Counted from the first letter of the stretch, positions 1 through 7,535 are shown. The stretch: 64,000 nt of DNA from an uncultured Prevotella sp. (GCA_905196835.1 CAJJWN010000014.1:1-64000), one strand, 5' to 3'. The notes: a model not told the origin generated them from the sequence alone. Translations and numbers: made by a program.

Positions 1-13
1 CCTTCTTTCAGTA

Positions 14-56
14 GGGCCTCCCCGAAGGGCAATCCTTCGGGGAGGCTCTTTTTTTA
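14..56 (+). terminator. Rho-independent terminator
   Basis: A 12-bp GC-rich stem (17-28 with 34-45, extendable by G:C and G:T pairs to 14-48) with the loop GCAAT is followed by a run of T from 49. It would end transcription of a gene lying to the left of the window. Confidence 0.85.
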
Positions 57-74
57 TATTCGGCTTTTTTCATC

Positions 75-160
75 GGGTGGACCGGGAGTGCTGGGAGAAC
101 TGGGAAATCTGGGAGGACTGAGAGTGCTGGGAGAGCGGGGAAGTCTGGGAGGGTTGGTAT
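75..160. repeat. CTGGGAG-type low-complexity array
   Basis: This purine-rich stretch repeats CTGGGAG, CTGGGAA and close variants about eight times with a spacing of roughly 7-11 bases. A related stretch lies at 1678-1740. No coding potential is visible. It belongs to the group of short tandem arrays that sit at gene boundaries in this window. Confidence 0.6.
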
Positions 161-196
161 GCAATTAGATTGGTATGTCGGTTTAAGATTGTGCTT

Positions 197-811
197 TTAT
201 GGGGCAGGAGTGATGTATTTGAGCATGTCAAAGTTTTCAAATCCCATATTTCTTAGTGTATTTATGCTTGCTTCGCGATGCTTTTCATTGTTGTAGTTAG
301 GGATGAGCGGCAGGCGGATTGTTATATGTTCCTGCGGTGTGTGTGCAGCGAGTAGTTTCAGGTTTTCGATTACTTGTTTGTTGCTTTTGCCAGTGTATTT
401 GCGGTATATGCGGTCGTCCATGTCCTTGATGTCTATATACCAGTGGGCGATGTGCGGCAATAGCTTTTCCATGTAGTTGTGTTCGACGTTGAGCGAGGTC
501 TCGATACAGATGTTCCATTCTTGCGGAACGATGCGGCAGAAGTCGTGGATGAACTCGCTGTAAAGCAGCGGTTCGCCACCGCCGAAGGTCACTCCGCCGC
601 CTGTGGCGAGGAAGTAGAGGTTGTCAACGGACACGTTTTAATACAGTTCTTGCGGTGTCATGGCGGGATATGATGCTCCGTCGGCGAAGCATTGCGGATT
701 GAGGCAATACTTGCAACGAAGCGGACAGCCGTGGAAGGCTACGAGCGTGGTGACGCCTTGTCCGTCGGTGGCGATGCGGTGGCGTTCAATGCCGATGAGC
801 GGTGCTTTCAT
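197..811 (-). pseudogene. Glycyl-radical enzyme activase-like radical SAM protein, interrupted by in-frame TAA
   Basis: The reading frame from ATG 811 encodes a radical SAM protein of the pyruvate-formate-lyase activase type, which uses a [4Fe-4S] cluster and S-adenosylmethionine to install a glycyl radical in a partner enzyme. The cluster motif CxxxCxxC is at residues 29-36 (Cys29, Cys33, Cys36), and a GGGEP motif typical of SAM binding follows near residue 80. Codon 58 (638-640) is TAA, and the same frame continues immediately with recognisable family sequence to 197. The full frame would give 204 residues, short for an activase but matching compact family members. A G-to-T change of GAA, or an A or C change, would explain the stop. 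No glycyl-radical enzyme gene is nearby. Either the gene is broken or the base is a sequence error. Confidence 0.75.
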
Positions 812-886
812 GTGCGCAAAAGTATGTTTTTTATTCCATAATGTGTGTATTTCTTTGCTTTTATTTCTTTTCATGACTGTTTTTCT

Positions 887-894
887 TATTTTTG
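887..894 (+). promoter_or_regulatory. Bacteroidota -7 box
   Basis: TATTTTTG matches the TAnnTTTG consensus exactly and lies 20 bases before the ATG at 914. No well-placed -33 element is visible. The short distance argues for the start at 914 rather than 902. Confidence 0.5.
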
Positions 895-913
895 CAATAA
901 AATGGAGCAGAAT

Positions 914-1525
914 ATGAACAAAGGCAAGTCTGTTTGTAATGTGTTGAAGGACGTGAGGAAGGCAATTGCTGATGCCAACGACATAAAGTATGAGCCTGCG
1001 GAATGCGGTTTCGAGGGCGAATGCCGCGGAACGTGCCCGGCGTGCGAGGCCGAAGTGCGTTACATCGAGCGCGAGCTGAAGCTGCGGAGGTTGGCCGGTC
1101 GGGCTGTGATCGTGGCCGGTATAGCCTTGGGTGCGGCGGCTTTGTCGGCTTGCGGCAGCGATGTTATGGAGCATTTGGGGCAGGAGCAGACGGCGGTCAA
1201 GGCCGAGAATGCTGACAAAGTGTTCGGAATGGTTGAGGAACAGCCGAGCTTTCCCGGCGGTCAGGCGGCTTTGATGAAGTATATTGAGGAAAACATGAGA
1301 TGTCTAGACCCTGAAAGCGACGCTTCGGGGAGAGTCATAGTTCAGTTTGTTATAGGTAAAGACGGGACGGTAAAAGACCCGAAGGTGGTTCGTGGAATAA
1401 CCCCGGCGCTTGATGGAGAGGCGCTGCGCCTGGTACGGAACATGCCGAAATGGAAGCCGGGAAAGCAGATGGGCGAGGCTGTCGAGGTGCGTTATACGCT
1501 GCCGGTAACGTTTAAGTGGAAATAA
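914..1525 (+). CDS. TonB C-terminal-domain protein with Cys-rich N-terminus
   Basis: The product (203 residues) begins with a cytoplasmic-looking segment carrying five cysteines (8, 31, 37, 41, 44; the last four as Cx5Cx3CxxC), which may bind a metal. A single hydrophobic segment follows at about 63-79, ending in a lipobox-like LSAC. The rest is a TonB C-terminal domain from about residue 109, with the FPGGQ motif and the YTLPVTF end that contacts TonB boxes of outer-membrane receptors. Starts at 902 and 914 are both possible; 914 keeps a short leader after the -7 box. Short TonB paralogs with this Cys-rich head occur in Bacteroidales. It probably transduces energy or interacts with TonB-dependent receptors, but no partner is adjacent. 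Confidence 0.8.
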   Translation: MNKGKSVCNVLKDVRKAIADANDIKYEPAECGFEGECRGTCPACEAEVRYIERELKLRRLAGRAVIVAGIALGAAALSACGSDVMEHLGQEQTAVKAENADKVFGMVEEQPSFPGGQAALMKYIEENMRCLDPESDASGRVIVQFVIGKDGTVKDPKVVRGITPALDGEALRLVRNMPKWKPGKQMGEAVEVRYTLPVTFKWK

Positions 1526-1589
1526 CTACATGACGCGTAAAAGTGAGTTTGTTAACTTGTTGACAATCAATAAGATAGATATGATGCTG

Positions 1590-1677
1590 TAAAAGGTGGC
1601 CTTTCGCATTGCGAAAGGCCACCTTTTGCGTTCTAATTGATGGCCTTTTGAAAGGTGAAAGATGCTCTTTTAGAGGG
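1590..1677. repeat. 22-bp palindromic array, locus 1
   Basis: There are four contiguous units of 22 bases starting at 1590, 1612, 1634 and 1656. The first two form a strong hairpin (1591-1607 with 1611-1627) that could also terminate transcription. The site lies between the ends of the convergent TonB and kinase genes. Core sequences are of the AAAAGGTGGCCTTTCGC kind. Confidence 0.8.
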
Positions 1678-1740
1678 GGACGGGGAGAACTGGGAAGACT
1701 GTGAAGACTGGTTGGGAGGTTGGGGAGTTCTGTTAGAGTG
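1678..1740. repeat. GGGAGAACTGGGAAG-type low-complexity array
   Basis: This purine-rich tandem stretch is related to that at 75-160, with GGGAGAACTGGGAAGACTG followed by looser copies. It directly follows the 22-bp array at 1590-1677. No gene is visible. Confidence 0.5.
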
Positions 1741-1808
1741 AGAAGGAAGTGATGAAAAGGGTGGTTGTAGGGCTACGGGCGTGGCGGCGGTTGGCGGCAG
1801 GCCGCCGC

Positions 1809-2972
1809 TTATTTCCTTAGCTCTATGCGGAAGGTTGTGCCGCGTCCAGGCTCCGAACTCTTTACGAAGATGCGGCCTTTGTGGTATTCCTCGACTATGC
1901 GTTTTGCCAAGGAGAGGCCCAGTCCCCAGCCGCGCTTCTTGGTGGTGAAACCCGGTCGGAACACGTTGCGCAGGTCTTTCTTGCGTATTCCCTTGCCCGT
2001 GTCGGTCACTTCTATTATTGCCTTGTCTGCCGTTTCGTCGAGGTGAAGGGTTATTGTGCCGCTGCCCTCCATTGCGTCAACGGCGTTCTTGCACAGGTTT
2101 TCTATTACCCATTCGAACAGCGAGGCGTTGATTTTGATGATGATGTCGCCCTCGGGAAAGTCTTTTATGAACCTTACTTTCTGCGAAGTGCGGCGGTCCA
2201 TGTACTCGATGACGTGCTCCATCACCTCCGTCAGGCTCGCCGGGACGGGCTCTGGCAGAGAGCCGATTTTCGAAAAACGGTCGGCTATTAGCTCGAGACG
2301 GCGCACGTCCTTGTCCATTTCAGGTATTAGCGCGTCGTCGGGATAGCTCTCTTTCAGTATTTCCGTCCACGCCATGAGGCTCGATATGGGCGTGCCAAGC
2401 TGGTGGGCGGTCTCTTTCGACAAGCCCACCCACACCTTGTTCTGCTCCGCCCGTTTGGATGTGAGCAGGGCGAAGATTGCCACCACGACGAAGAGCATCA
2501 CCACCCCGAGCTGTATGTAAGGGTATGCGGCGAGGCGGCGCAGCATCACCGAGTCGTCGTAACACACGTCAATGTAGCCGTCGTGCGCGCCTTCGCCCAG
2601 CTTAATCCTGATGTACCGCCCCTCGGCCAGCAGCCGTTTGGCCAGCGTTCCGGCCTGTTGCAGGCTGTCGGCGAGCGTCTTTCCGTCGAGCTTCACGTTC
2701 CTGAAGGTCTGCACTTCGCCGTGTGCGCCGGTCACGATTACGGGTATTGTGTTGTTCTCGTTGATTACCTTGAGCACCAGGTTCAGGTCGGTCGTCTCGT
2801 CGGCCATGTTGAGCGAGCGCATGGCTTCCGCCCACACCTCCATCTTGTTGCGTTCTTCGGCCTTCAGCTCGCGCACGAGCGAATCGGACACAACGAGTGA
2901 GGCCACGGCTATGAGCACCGCCGCCACCACGAGGATGATTTTCACATGGCGTATTCTGTCAGTCCATTGCAT
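1809..2972 (-). CDS. Membrane sensor histidine kinase (orphan)
   Basis: This 387-residue two-component sensor has transmembrane segments at about 11-31 and 151-172, enclosing a sensor region of about 120 residues on the periplasmic side. No HAMP domain is obvious. The HisKA-type H-box has the phospho-acceptor His190 in KETAHQLGTP. The HATPase domain shows the N-box (Asn292, Asn296), the G1 box DTGKGI (324-329), an F-box and the G2 box GWGLGL (348-353). All catalytic motifs are intact, so it should autophosphorylate and pass phosphate to a response regulator. No regulator gene lies next to it, so its target must be encoded elsewhere. The signal cannot be told from the sequence. Confidence 0.9.
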   Translation of the reverse strand: MQWTDRIRHVKIILVVAAVLIAVASLVVSDSLVRELKAEERNKMEVWAEAMRSLNMADETTDLNLVLKVINENNTIPVIVTGAHGEVQTFRNVKLDGKTLADSLQQAGTLAKRLLAEGRYIRIKLGEGAHDGYIDVCYDDSVMLRRLAAYPYIQLGVVMLFVVVAIFALLTSKRAEQNKVWVGLSKETAHQLGTPISSLMAWTEILKESYPDDALIPEMDKDVRRLELIADRFSKIGSLPEPVPASLTEVMEHVIEYMDRRTSQKVRFIKDFPEGDIIIKINASLFEWVIENLCKNAVDAMEGSGTITLHLDETADKAIIEVTDTGKGIRKKDLRNVFRPGFTTKKRGWGLGLSLAKRIVEEYHKGRIFVKSSEPGRGTTFRIELRK

Positions 2973-2997
2973 ATATCCATATAACGCTACTGGGGCG

Positions 2998-3225
2998 GTA
3001 ATATTGTTTGTTTGCGGTTATGGGGTTGTGCGATTATTGGGTTGTACGGTATGTGTTGGGGTTATGGGGTTGTACGGTTGTGCGGTTATACGGTAGGTTT
3101 TAGGGGTATGATGACTACTGAAAACCGTACAACCGCATGACCGTAAAACCCAATAACCTCAACACTTACCGTATAACCGCATAACCGCACAACCTAAAAA
3201 CCGTACAAAACATACAACAATAGTT
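2998..3225. repeat. Head-to-head AACCGYA/TRCGGTT tandem arrays
   Basis: The gap between the kinase and the repressor holds a G-rich array (2998-3100; units such as GGTTATGGGGTTGT and ACGGTTGTGCGGTT) followed by a C-rich array of the complementary type (3124-3210; AACCGTACAACCGCATGACC). The units are 7-10 bases and imperfect. As the halves are complementary, a transcript or single strand could fold back on itself with the turn near 3110. Similar C-rich arrays are at 3751-3792 and 15324-15406. Confidence 0.75.
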
Positions 3226-3263
3226 AAATAACGAACTCTTTTAGTTTAATTTCCTGCAAAACA

Positions 3264-3295
3264 TTTGGTAGTTACTAAAACTTTTAGTTACTTTG
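3264..3295 (+). promoter_or_regulatory. Promoter with overlapping BlaI-type operator
   Basis: A -33 box TTTG (3264-3267), a 20-base spacer and a -7 box TTACTTTG (3288-3295; one mismatch to TAnnTTTG) lie upstream of the repressor gene at 3321. A near-perfect dyad, TTACTAAAACTTTTAGTTA (3272-3290), occupies the spacer and touches the -7 box. A further half-site, TTTTAGTTTA, lies near 3238-3247. The position suits autorepression by the BlaI-family product. Confidence 0.65.
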
Positions 3296-3320
3296 CGGTG
3301 TAAACGAAAAAACACAGATT

Positions 3321-3683
3321 ATGAAACCGCTTACAGTCAAGGAAGAGGAGATAATGAACCATTATTGGGAACGTGGGGCGATGCACATACGTCAGCTTCA
3401 GGCTCTGTATGACGACCCGAAGCCGCATGTCAACACGCTGTCAACCCTCGTCCACATACTCGAAGACAAGGGCTTCCTTGCCCATGAGGCCGTTACGCCG
3501 CGCTGCTACAAGTATTACCCCGTGCTCACGCGCGACGATTACCGCCGCGGCACGCTGGGCAACGTCGTCAACAAGTTCTTCAACAAGTCGTACCTCGGCG
3601 TGGTCTCCGCCCTTGTTAAGGAAGAGAAAATATCCGTGGACGACCTGCGCGAGCTCATCAAAAAGGTTGAGGAAGGGAAGTAA
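3321..3683 (+). CDS. BlaI/MecI/CopY-family transcriptional repressor
   Basis: This 120-residue protein has the length and pattern of the penicillinase-repressor family: an N-terminal winged helix (about residues 4-70, beginning LTVKEEEIMNHYWERG) and a C-terminal dimerisation region. In the family, the dimer binds a dyad near its own promoter and is inactivated when a membrane M56 peptidase senses a signal. The gene is followed after 114 bases by exactly such a peptidase. A matching dyad overlaps the promoter. No beta-lactamase gene lies nearby, so the regulated function is probably envelope-related rather than plain penicillin resistance. That last point is inference. Confidence 0.9.
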   Translation: MKPLTVKEEEIMNHYWERGAMHIRQLQALYDDPKPHVNTLSTLVHILEDKGFLAHEAVTPRCYKYYPVLTRDDYRRGTLGNVVNKFFNKSYLGVVSALVKEEKISVDDLRELIKKVEEGK

Positions 3684-3793
3684 AAAGTAAAAAGGTAAAA
3701 AAGTAAGAAGGTAAACTTTGGCTTTGCCCTTGCTTTTTCGATGCTGCATAGACCGTAAAACCTCATAACCTTAAAACCTGATAACCGCAAAAT
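3684..3793. repeat. GTAAAAAG and AACCTNATAACC low-complexity arrays
   Basis: The repressor-peptidase gap starts with GTAAAAAG-like units (3680-3716) and ends with AACC-containing units (3753-3790: AAAACCTCATAACC and variants). Neither part looks coding. Confidence 0.5.
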
Positions 3794-3797
3794 CGCT

Positions 3798-5423
3798 ATG
3801 GGACTGTTTTTCATATATTCGCTAAAAGTCGCGCTGTGCCTCACGGCGTTCTACCTGGTTTACAAGCTGCTGCTTAGCCGCGAGACGTTTTTCGGCTTCA
3901 ACCGGGCGGTGTTGCTGGGCATCATAGGCGTGTCGTTGCTGCTGCCGTCGGTACGTTTCACGGTGGAAAGTGCGCCTGAGCCGGTCGGCGGTTTCGTCAT
4001 AGTGGAAGACATTGTGATGCAGGCCGTGGCGGCGGATGCGCCCGGCTTCAGCGTTACGGCGGCTCAGGTGTGCTTCGCAATATATATAATAGGTGTGGCG
4101 TTCTTCGCCGGCCGCGAGGCATGGTCGCTCCTCTGCCTGCGGCGGATGCTGCGAGGCGGCCGAGTGGTGAGTAGCGACGGCGGAGTGAAAACGGTAGTGG
4201 TGAAGGGCGACGTGTCGCCGTTCAGTTGGATGGGCAACATCGTCGTCAGCGAGAAAGACTACCGCGACAATCCCGAATACATACTCTTGCACGAGCGCGC
4301 ACACATCGCCGGGCGGCACTCTTGGGACATCCTGCTGTGCGACGTGCTCATCGTCTTCCAGTGGTTCAACCCCGCAGCGTGGCTCTTGAAAGCCGAACTG
4401 CAAAGCGTACACGAGTATGAGGCCGACCGCCGGGTGCTCTCTTCGGGCGTCAACGCCGCCGACTACCAGCTGCTGCTGATACGCAAGGCTGTGGGCGACA
4501 AACTCTTTTCAATGGCAAACAATCTAAACCAAAGTTCACTTAAAAAAAGAATTACTATGATGCTAAAAAGAAAATCAAATCCGTGGAGCCGTGCGCGTAT
4601 GCTCGTCGCCGTCCCGGTTGCGGCTGTAGCCGTAGTGGCTTTCGCCACGCCTAAGGCCGAGAGCCTGAGTAATGAAATCAAGAGCGAGAGCGAGGCTCTT
4701 GTAAGTAAGGTGATGCCCGTTGTGCAGGCGCAGGCCGCCACGCCTGCCAGTGCCGTGGCGGAGCTGCCTGTACAGCGCGCCGAAAGCGTGGCCCGGGAGG
4801 CAGAAGCGCAGCCGGAAGCCGGTGCGCCGGAAGCTATCGTGCCAGTTCCTGATGGCGAGGTGTACGACGTTACGGAACAGGCGCCCGAGTTTCCCGGCGG
4901 CCAAGCCGCTTTTATGAAGTGGCTCTCGGATAACATCAAGTATCCGGCAGAGGCAGCAAAGAACGGCATTGAGGGCCGCGTAATAGTGCAGTTTGTCATC
5001 GGCAGCGACGGAACGGTGAGCGATGCCGTTGTGAGGCGCAGTGTAGACCCGCTGCTCGACGCGGAAGCCCTGCGTGTAATCAACGCCATGCCGGCGTGGA
5101 CTCCCGGCAAGCAGGACGGCAAGCCGGTGGCCGTGAGGTACACTATACCCGTCACGTTCCGCAGCGACAAGGGTGTGGCTAAAGGCAAAGGCGGTGTGAT
5201 AGAGCTAAAGGGAGAGAATTATGTGCCTGACAATGCGCGGTCGGTAACGGTGGAAGGTAACCTGTATTATGTAGTTGACGGCAAGCCTGTTGATGACATC
5301 AATAACATAAAAGCCAGCGATATTGAAAGCATGACCATATACAAGGATGCCAAGCACACCACCGACAAGTATGGCGAAGCGGCCAAGAACGGTGTGGTGG
5401 AAATCACTACCAAGAAGAAATAG
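3798..5423 (+). CDS. M56 (BlaR1-like) membrane peptidase fused to TonB C-terminal and plug-like domains
   Basis: The 541-residue protein joins three parts. Residues 1-285 form an M56 peptidase with membrane segments near 5-25, 36-53, 90-108 and 265-281, the zinc motif HERAH at 165-169 and a downstream HEYEAD (205-210) that can supply the third ligand. Residues about 352-456 are a TonB C-terminal domain (FPGGQ motif to YTIPVTF). Residues about 467-541 resemble the short plug-like tail found on Bacteroidota TonB-linked proteins (VDGKPVDD, ending VVEITTKK). A low-complexity Ala/Val/Glu linker separates the first two parts. In BlaR1 and MecR1 the peptidase triggers loss of the BlaI-type repressor; here that repressor gene is immediately upstream. 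The TonB part suggests that the sensor contacts outer-membrane receptors. Confidence 0.88.
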   Translation: MGLFFIYSLKVALCLTAFYLVYKLLLSRETFFGFNRAVLLGIIGVSLLLPSVRFTVESAPEPVGGFVIVEDIVMQAVAADAPGFSVTAAQVCFAIYIIGVAFFAGREAWSLLCLRRMLRGGRVVSSDGGVKTVVVKGDVSPFSWMGNIVVSEKDYRDNPEYILLHERAHIAGRHSWDILLCDVLIVFQWFNPAAWLLKAELQSVHEYEADRRVLSSGVNAADYQLLLIRKAVGDKLFSMANNLNQSSLKKRITMMLKRKSNPWSRARMLVAVPVAAVAVVAFATPKAESLSNEIKSESEALVSKVMPVVQAQAATPASAVAELPVQRAESVAREAEAQPEAGAPEAIVPVPDGEVYDVTEQAPEFPGGQAAFMKWLSDNIKYPAEAAKNGIEGRVIVQFVIGSDGTVSDAVVRRSVDPLLDAEALRVINAMPAWTPGKQDGKPVAVRYTIPVTFRSDKGVAKGKGGVIELKGENYVPDNARSVTVEGNLYYVVDGKPVDDINNIKASDIESMTIYKDAKHTTDKYGEAAKNGVVEITTKKK

Positions 5424-5451
5424 TACAGCAGGAAAATAACTCTCTCAATAT

Positions 5452-5491
5452 AAGGCGTGGCGGCGCGGACGAGCGTAGCCACGCCTTTTTG
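5452..5491 (+). terminator. Rho-independent terminator
   Basis: AAGGCGTGGC (5452-5461) pairs with GCCACGCCTT (5478-5487) and is followed by T residues. It closes the repressor-peptidase unit. Confidence 0.8.
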
Positions 5492-5528
5492 CGTGCCCTT
5501 GGACTACGGCTTTTGCCGTATTTGTAAC

Positions 5529-5634
5529 TGCCTGATAATCAATGGCGTTGTAAAAGGCCGTGTTTTAGCTTGTAAAAGACGGCCTTTTAGCGTGCAATTG
5601 ACGGCATTTTGCAACGCTAAAAGCCGCCTCTTTG
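5529..5634. repeat. 22-bp palindromic array, locus 2, with end unit
   Basis: The conserved end unit (5529-5550, core TGATAATCAATGGCGTTG) is followed by 22-base units at 5551, 5573, 5595 and, degenerate, 5617. The array runs directly into the inverted-repeat element beginning at 5635. Core units are AAAAGGCCGTGTTTTAG and AAAAGACGGCCTTTTAG. Confidence 0.8.
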
Positions 5635-5911
5635 GGTTCATCCGCAGTTTGTTTGGATGGTTGGCAAAAGTATTTACCGTTTATTGTCTTCTGCAAATCA
5701 GGCTGTTGGTAATATGTTTAGGCGGATTTGCAATCCGCCTAAATTTACTATAAGGGTTTGTAATCCGCTTAAACCGCGCATCTATAAGAATATGGATATA
5801 TATGAGCGGATTGCAAATCCGCAATTAAGAACCTCCGGATTGCAAATCCGGAGGAACAAATGTCTTCATTAATAAACTTTGTATGCCATCCAAACAAACT
5901 GCGGATTAACC
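5635..5911. mobile_element. MITE-like element A, inverted-repeat bounded
   Basis: A 26-bp terminal inverted repeat (5635-5660 and 5886-5911, one mismatch) begins GGTT(C/A)ATCCGCAGTTTG. The 225-bp interior holds three palindromes of the GCGGATTTGCAATCCGC type (about 5722-5742, 5804-5821 and 5833-5853). There is no transposase gene and no long open frame. The interior is about 80% identical by eye to that of the element at 18690-18834 over roughly 105 bases. No clear target-site duplication was found. The remaining sequence to 5998 holds nothing recognisable. Confidence 0.65.
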
Positions 5912-5998
5912 GCGTATTGGAATTTTGCTTGCCGCCGGTTGCAGGTGAAATTATTGTTAATTGTCGCGGCGGCATATACGCCATAACGGGGAAAAGAG

Positions 5999-6006
5999 TA
6001 TCTTTG
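5999..6006 (+). promoter_or_regulatory. Bacteroidota -7 box
   Basis: TATCTTTG matches TAnnTTTG exactly, 37 bases before the ATG at 6044. No convincing -33 box is seen. Confidence 0.55.
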
Positions 6007-6043
6007 CATCGCTAAAACAAACGGACAAACACATACTTATGCC

Positions 6044-6838
6044 ATGAAATATCAAAGCGTTTATTGTTCAAAAGTAAGGAAGTGCGCGTGTGCGCTCTTC
6101 ATGTTTTTGTCCTGTGCCGCCGCGTTTGCAGGTGAGGCGCAGGGCGTTACGTCTGTTCCCCGCGTATTGCCGGAGGCCGTGCCCGTTGCGTCCGGCGGCG
6201 ACGGACTGGAGGATGTGGTACCGTTGAAGCAGGTTGACGTCAAGCCCGAATTTCCCGGAGGACGCGAGGCCATGCGCGAATATGCCGCAAAATACTTCGC
6301 CGGTGACAGCCTGAAGGGCAGTCCGAAGTGGACGTTTTACGTCCGTGCGCGCTTTGTCGTCGAGAAAGACGGCAGCGTGACACCCGTCGGGTTGAAGGAG
6401 CATTACTCTGAAAAGGTTGACAGCGCAGTGCTCCGTATGCTTGCTTCCATGCCCCGGTGGACGCCCGGGCGCAAGGACGGAGAGGCCGTGCGCACGGGTT
6501 ACGCCACGCGGTTTGAACTGCCGTGCAACCTCGCTACCGTTATTACCCCGGCCGAGTTTGTGGGCGGTCAGGACGTATTCCTGAGATGGTTTTATTCGGA
6601 GTGGAAGAAGCGCGACGCCTCACGCTACCGAGGCAAGACGATAAAGGTGCTGGCGCGGTTTGTAGTCCGTGCCGACGGAAGCATCGACGATGTGGAGATT
6701 GTCAAGCCCGGGCGTGCGATGATAGACGTTGCCGTGGGCGACATCCTAAGCTCCATGCCCGCCTGGAAGCCGGCCACGGTTGACGGGCAGCCCGTCAGCG
6801 TAAGGTACACCCTGCCCCTTAGGTTTGGCAACAAATAG
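6044..6838 (+). CDS. Secreted protein with two TonB C-terminal-like domains
   Basis: The 264-residue product has a signal peptide (about residues 1-29, hydrophobic LFMFLSCAAAFAG). Two consecutive TonB C-terminal-like domains follow, at about 58-155 (starting FPGGREAM) and 165-264 (starting FVGGQDVF and ending YTLPLRFG). It has no peptidase domain or cytoplasmic anchor, unlike the other two TonB-domain genes here. It may be a periplasmic protein that binds TonB boxes or modulates TonB-dependent transport. It has its own promoter and is separated from its neighbours by repeat sequence, so it is probably monocistronic. The tandem domain arrangement is seen directly; the role is inference. Confidence 0.8.
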   Translation: MKYQSVYCSKVRKCACALFMFLSCAAAFAGEAQGVTSVPRVLPEAVPVASGGDGLEDVVPLKQVDVKPEFPGGREAMREYAAKYFAGDSLKGSPKWTFYVRARFVVEKDGSVTPVGLKEHYSEKVDSAVLRMLASMPRWTPGRKDGEAVRTGYATRFELPCNLATVITPAEFVGGQDVFLRWFYSEWKKRDASRYRGKTIKVLARFVVRADGSIDDVEIVKPGRAMIDVAVGDILSSMPAWKPATVDGQPVSVRYTLPLRFGNK

Positions 6839-6882
6839 CTATTTTGACGGCGATTAAGAATGTTTTTATACAATCTTTATGC

Positions 6883-6909
6883 TTGTATGAAAAATAATTC
6901 GTAACTTTG
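6883..6909 (+). promoter_or_regulatory. Promoter for the DUF177-rpmF-fabH operon
   Basis: The exact -7 box TAACTTTG (6902-6909) has a TTG at 6883-6885 as a candidate -33 element, 16 bases upstream. The first ATG of the operon is at 6997, giving a leader of about 80 bases. Confidence 0.65.
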
Positions 6910-6996
6910 CAGCCCGAAGAATTGTGCCGCCCGTGCCGACGCCTCGCGTTGGCGAAGGGTAAAGGGCACTCTTTGCTGTTTTACATAACCGTGAAT

Positions 6997-7530
6997 ATGT
7001 ACAGTTCAGAGTCCTTGAAAATAGACCTGGCGGGCCTGAAAGAAGGCGTTACGACCTTCGAGTACGACCTTGGCGACGCTTACTTCGAGGCCGTTGACGC
7101 CCCCGAAGTGAGGCGTGGCGACATACACGCAAGCGTCAGCGTAAGCCGTTCGGGCGGCGTGTTCCGCCTCGGCGTGCACACCGAAGGCACAGTCAGCGTG
7201 CCCTGCGACATCTGCCTCGACGACATGGAGCAGCCCGTCAGTGCCGACAATACGCTTACGGCACGCATCGGAGAAGAATATTCAGAAGACGAAGACCTCA
7301 TAACCGTCGGCAAGGACGACCACTTGCTCGACATTTCGTGGTTTGTTTACGAGTTCATTGCCTTGAGCATCCCCATCAAGCACGTGCATACACCTGGAAA
7401 ATGCAACCCTGCCATGATAAAAGCCCTCGAGGAACACTCTGCCGCCCGAAGCGGCGAGGGGGACGGCGAGCGGCCGGTGGACTCGCGTTGGAGTGAATTG
7501 GAAAAATTAAGAACAATAATTAAAGATTAA
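6997..7530 (+). CDS. DUF177 (YceD-type) protein
   Basis: The 177-residue protein belongs to the DUF177 family, whose members are linked to 23S rRNA processing or ribosome assembly and are usually encoded just before rpmF. It shows the conserved VPCDICLDDMEQPV segment with its CxxC and an acidic middle. The frame extends upstream to 6907, but the -7 box lies at 6902-6909, so the ATG at 6997 is the realistic start. rpmF follows after 5 bases and fabH overlaps rpmF, giving the common DUF177-rpmF-fabH operon that couples ribosome assembly and fatty-acid synthesis. Confidence 0.88.
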   Translation: MYSSESLKIDLAGLKEGVTTFEYDLGDAYFEAVDAPEVRRGDIHASVSVSRSGGVFRLGVHTEGTVSVPCDICLDDMEQPVSADNTLTARIGEEYSEDEDLITVGKDDHLLDISWFVYEFIALSIPIKHVHTPGKCNPAMIKALEEHSAARSGEGDGERPVDSRWSELEKLRTIIKD

Positions 7531-7535
7531 AGAAA

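Noticed and set aside
3441..3844. Antisense open frames opposite the repressor and many long minus-strand frames opposite rpoB, rpoC, tuf and the ribosomal genes
   Set aside because: They mirror strongly coding plus-strand genes with clear families and have low-complexity, non-protein-like composition.
5635..5911. A complete insertion sequence
   Set aside because: The element is 277 bp with no transposase coding capacity.
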